Below are positions 62,087 through 64,000 of a stretch of DNA of 64,000 bases, piece by piece. The position numbers and the translations under genes are program-made. The notes beneath the pieces are model-generated. The model worked only from the letters and a program-made list of their open reading frames with translations, had not been told where the DNA came from and did not search any database. Positions within the stretch are counted from its first letter, which is position 1. Every line of letters begins with the position of its first letter. The DNA comes from Bacteroidales bacterium. GTDB lineage: Bacteria > Bacteroidota > Bacteroidia > Bacteroidales > P3. The stretch spans positions 111,159 to 175,158 of the forward strand of contig JAGCVI010000018.1 in NCBI GenBank assembly GCA_017962445.1, given 5' to 3'.

Positions 62087-62647
62087 ATGAAAAAACTATT
62101 TTCAATTCTGATGGTCGCTTTTGCGATGACTACCATGGTCGCTTGCGACAAAGACAACGACAACGACGGTGACGGCGACGAAATGAACATCGCCGACAAC
62201 ACACTAGTATACGACGGTGTGACCTACACATTCTCTGATGTTATGGTTGATTATCGCCACAGCGAAATGACGCTGGTGTCAGCCTTTTCCGGCGACCCTC
62301 AAGACGCTGAGTTGATAGTTGATCATATCCACATCACACCCAATGTATGGAATCGCGACTTCGACCTCACCGACCAGAGCCAGTGGCCTGATGATGTGGC
62401 GGTATACCTGATTCTCAATGGTGCAATTGATATGCAATTTGAGGGATGGGTCAATGTCGGCAGAAATATGGGTGGACATCTCGACGGCGTAGAATACGAG
62501 GGTGAGTCCATTTTCACCAGCGGCACCTATCGTGTCTCGGGCAACAACGACGGTACGCCCATCACTATCACCGTCAACGGCAAGCTGAAAAACGGCAAGA
62601 CGCTCCAAATGAAAATCGTATCCGACAACTACGACATTAACAAATAA
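62087..62647 (+). CDS. Lipoprotein of unknown function
   Basis: A 186-residue protein starting at the ATG at 62087, with lipoprotein signal MKKLFSILMVAFAMTTMVAC (lipobox MVAC), an Asp-rich spacer (DKDNDNDGDGDE) and a beta-rich domain (LVYDGVTYTFSDVMVDYRHSE, DHIHITPNVWNRDFDL, TSGTYRVSGNN). Such Asp/Asn-rich spacers are common in Bacteroidota surface lipoproteins. No family was recognised. Confidence 0.82.
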   Translation: MKKLFSILMVAFAMTTMVACDKDNDNDGDGDEMNIADNTLVYDGVTYTFSDVMVDYRHSEMTLVSAFSGDPQDAELIVDHIHITPNVWNRDFDLTDQSQWPDDVAVYLILNGAIDMQFEGWVNVGRNMGGHLDGVEYEGESIFTSGTYRVSGNNDGTPITITVNGKLKNGKTLQMKIVSDNYDINK

Positions 62648-62727
62648 TTATAGAATAGCATCTCAAACAATCCTATAATTATTACACGAGCATTATTTGA
62701 ACCGTAAAAGACCCGCATAATGTAAAA

Positions 62728-62770
62728 AATAAACTCCGAGATGTGCAAATGCCGTTTCGGAGTTTATTTG
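62728..62770 (+). terminator. Terminator downstream of the lipoprotein gene
   Basis: AAACTCCGA/TCGGAGTTT hairpin (62731-62739 and 62757-62765), weakly T-rich after it. Its outer stem matches the terminator at 51646-51686. Confidence 0.65.
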
Positions 62771-62778
62771 TACTTTTG
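62771..62778 (+). promoter_or_regulatory. -7 box of the flavodoxin lipoprotein gene
   Basis: TACTTTTG, immediately after the terminator and 36 bp before the ATG at 62815. Confidence 0.45.
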
Positions 62779-62814
62779 CATATCTTAAACAATAAGATAT
62801 AAATACAGAAGTAT

Positions 62815-63342
62815 ATGAAAATAAAATCATTATTATTAATCGTAGTCTTCGCACTGCTCGCCGCAGGATTCACCTCCTGCTCGGCACAAAACAACAGAAA
62901 GGAGAACAAAGAAATGAAAAAGACACTGGTAGTTTATTTCTCGGCCACAGGCACCACCAAGGCCGCTGCACAACGGTTGGCGAAAGAACACAACGCCGAC
63001 CTTTACGAAATTACCCCTGAGATAGCATACACCGCCGCCGACCTCAACTGGCGCGACAAGAGCTCGCGCTCCACGCTGGAGATGAAAGACCGCTCGTCGC
63101 GTCCCGCCATCAAGGGCCGCTGCGAGAACATCGCCGACTACGACACCGTCTGGATCGGCTTCCCCGTTTGGTGGTACACCGCCCCCACCATTGTCAATAC
63201 CTTCATTGAGGCTCACGACTTGAGAGGCAAGGTGCTCAACGTTTTCGCCACCAGCGGCGGCAGCGGTGTGGAAGGTTCGGCCGGCGACCTCAAGAAGGCC
63301 TATCCGCAATACAAATGGGGTGAAAGCCGTCTGATGAACTAA
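62815..63342 (+). CDS. Flavodoxin-like lipoprotein
   Basis: A 175-residue protein with a lipoprotein signal (LLLIVVFALLAAGFTSC, lipobox FTSC). A flavodoxin domain starts at LVVYFSATGTTKAAAQRLA (FMN phosphate loop SATGTTK) and includes VWIGFPVWWYTAPTIVNTF and VFATSGGSGVEGSAGDLK. Most flavodoxins are cytoplasmic, so an exported, lipid-anchored one would work in the periplasm or at the outer surface. The acetyltransferase gene follows after 3 bp. Confidence 0.9.
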   Translation: MKIKSLLLIVVFALLAAGFTSCSAQNNRKENKEMKKTLVVYFSATGTTKAAAQRLAKEHNADLYEITPEIAYTAADLNWRDKSSRSTLEMKDRSSRPAIKGRCENIADYDTVWIGFPVWWYTAPTIVNTFIEAHDLRGKVLNVFATSGGSGVEGSAGDLKKAYPQYKWGESRLMN

Positions 63343-63345
63343 CTC

Positions 63346-63975
63346 ATGAAAGGGAAAGAATACGTCGGCAGCGATGAACTTTATGCCGACGTGCAGCGCA
63401 CCATGCGACTCTGCGCCGAGATGAACAGCGGCTACCATACGGAAGCAGAGGTGCGTGACTGCCTGCGCGAGATAACCCGCAGCGAGGTGCCCGACACCGT
63501 GCGTGTCTTCACACCCCTCAACATCAACTATGGTCCCGGCGTACGCTTCGGCGACGACTGCTTCCTCAACTTCGGCTGCACACTGCTAGCCATCGGCGGC
63601 ATCACCATCGGCGACGGCGCCTTCATCGGACCCCACTGTGTGCTGGCCACCGAATATCACCCTGAGGACCCCGCCACGCGCCACACGCTGCTTACCAAGC
63701 CCATCGTCATTGGCCAGCATGTAACCATCATGCCAGGCGTTCATATTGGCGACGGAGCCATTATCGGAGCCAACACGGTTGTTGCCTCCGACATTCCTCC
63801 ATACGCTGTTGCCGTGGGAAATCCTTGCCGAGTAGTCAAGATGCGTTTCGATGACGAGTTCATCGCCTATCTGTTGAAGTTGAAATGGTGGGATTGGGAC
63901 ATAGAGAAGATTGAGGCCAATTTCGAGGCCCTGTCAAGTAATGATTTGTCATTAATCAAAAAGATAAAAATATGA
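63346..63975 (+). CDS. Sugar O-acetyltransferase (maltose/galactoside acetyltransferase type)
   Basis: A 209-residue left-handed beta-helix acetyltransferase that transfers an acetyl group from acetyl-CoA to a sugar hydroxyl. It has the Mac N-terminal helix (MKGKEYVGSDELYADVQRTM), hexapeptide repeats (GVRFGDDCFLNFGC, ITIGDGAFIGPHC, VTIMPGVHIGDGAIIGANTVV), the loop with catalytic His in VLATEYHPED, and the ending VAVGNPCRVVKM. The C-terminal extension is longer than usual. Its stop overlaps the next start by ATGA. Confidence 0.93.
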   Translation: MKGKEYVGSDELYADVQRTMRLCAEMNSGYHTEAEVRDCLREITRSEVPDTVRVFTPLNINYGPGVRFGDDCFLNFGCTLLAIGGITIGDGAFIGPHCVLATEYHPEDPATRHTLLTKPIVIGQHVTIMPGVHIGDGAIIGANTVVASDIPPYAVAVGNPCRVVKMRFDDEFIAYLLKLKWWDWDIEKIEANFEALSSNDLSLIKKIKI

Positions 63976-64000
63976 AGAGAGTAATCGTTATATCAACCAG
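63972..64000 (+). CDS. Start of a gene cut by the window edge (possibly FMN-reductase/flavodoxin family)
   Basis: The ATG at 63972 overlaps the acetyltransferase stop. Only MKRVIVISTS is visible. This beginning is common in NADPH-dependent FMN reductase-type proteins and would suit the redox context, but nine to ten residues cannot settle it. Confidence 0.4.

Noticed and set aside
1-64000. tRNA, rRNA, CRISPR arrays, insertion sequences, prophage genes or a DGR reverse transcriptase
   Set aside because: None was recognised by eye in intergenic regions or among the proteins; a covariance-model or HMM scan would settle small RNAs.

Overview
The window is a chromosomal segment of a Bacteroidota bacterium, almost certainly of the order Bacteroidales. 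Pointers are -7 boxes of the TAnnTTTG type in front of many genes, parts of a type IX secretion system (a PorQ-like protein, a PorE-like TPR/propeller/OmpA protein and a cargo protein with a C-terminal sorting domain), a GWxTD protein, a Bacteroidota-type glycyl-tRNA synthetase, and lysine-fermentation enzymes. No genus can be named from the sequence alone. I found no rRNA, tRNA, CRISPR array, insertion sequence or prophage.

Region 1 (1-12.6 kb, minus strand) is the most unusual part. Transcription would start with a 1414-residue protein that fuses a SEDS (RodA/FtsW) glycosyltransferase to a class B penicillin-binding transpeptidase. It continues into a cytoplasmic Ser/Thr kinase-like protein, then five paralogous exported proteins with a formylglycine-generating-enzyme (FGE/SUMF1, C-type-lectin-like) fold, and ends at the window edge in a second, near-identical kinase. 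Two of the FGE-fold genes share an identical 103-bp 3' segment with a hairpin, yet differ strongly in a short C-terminal block. At two positions in that block, codons vary at bases 1 and 2 but keep base 3. This is what diversity-generating retroelement (DGR) targets look like, although no reverse transcriptase lies in the window.

Region 2 (12.8-29.4 kb) holds a Sel1-repeat protein, a MORN-type protein, a candidate small RNA, mtaB, a PurF-like protein lacking the usual cysteine nucleophile, a coiled-coil exported protein, a small beta-barrel, pta, glyS, and an operon kamA - WG repeat - porQ-like - lplA, followed by kdd and a low-molecular-weight tyrosine phosphatase.

Region 3 (29.4-48.5 kb) is core-like: a GWxTD protein, lipid A-type acyltransferase, glycosyltransferase, MNT/HEPN pair, gltX, OmpH/Skp-like protein, outer-membrane barrel, DPP IV, PorE-like protein, sirtuin, T9SS cargo, B12-dependent ribonucleotide reductase and acyl-CoA synthetase.

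Region 4 (48.8-64 kb) is an accessory redox/membrane region with two AraC-family regulators, the wreck of a third, a ferritin-like protein, radical SAM enzyme, two flavodoxin-type proteins (one a lipoprotein), two exported glutathione peroxidases, a metallo-beta-lactamase/rubredoxin fusion, and several small membrane proteins. Many genes there are joined by ATGA overlaps, so they are probably co-transcribed.
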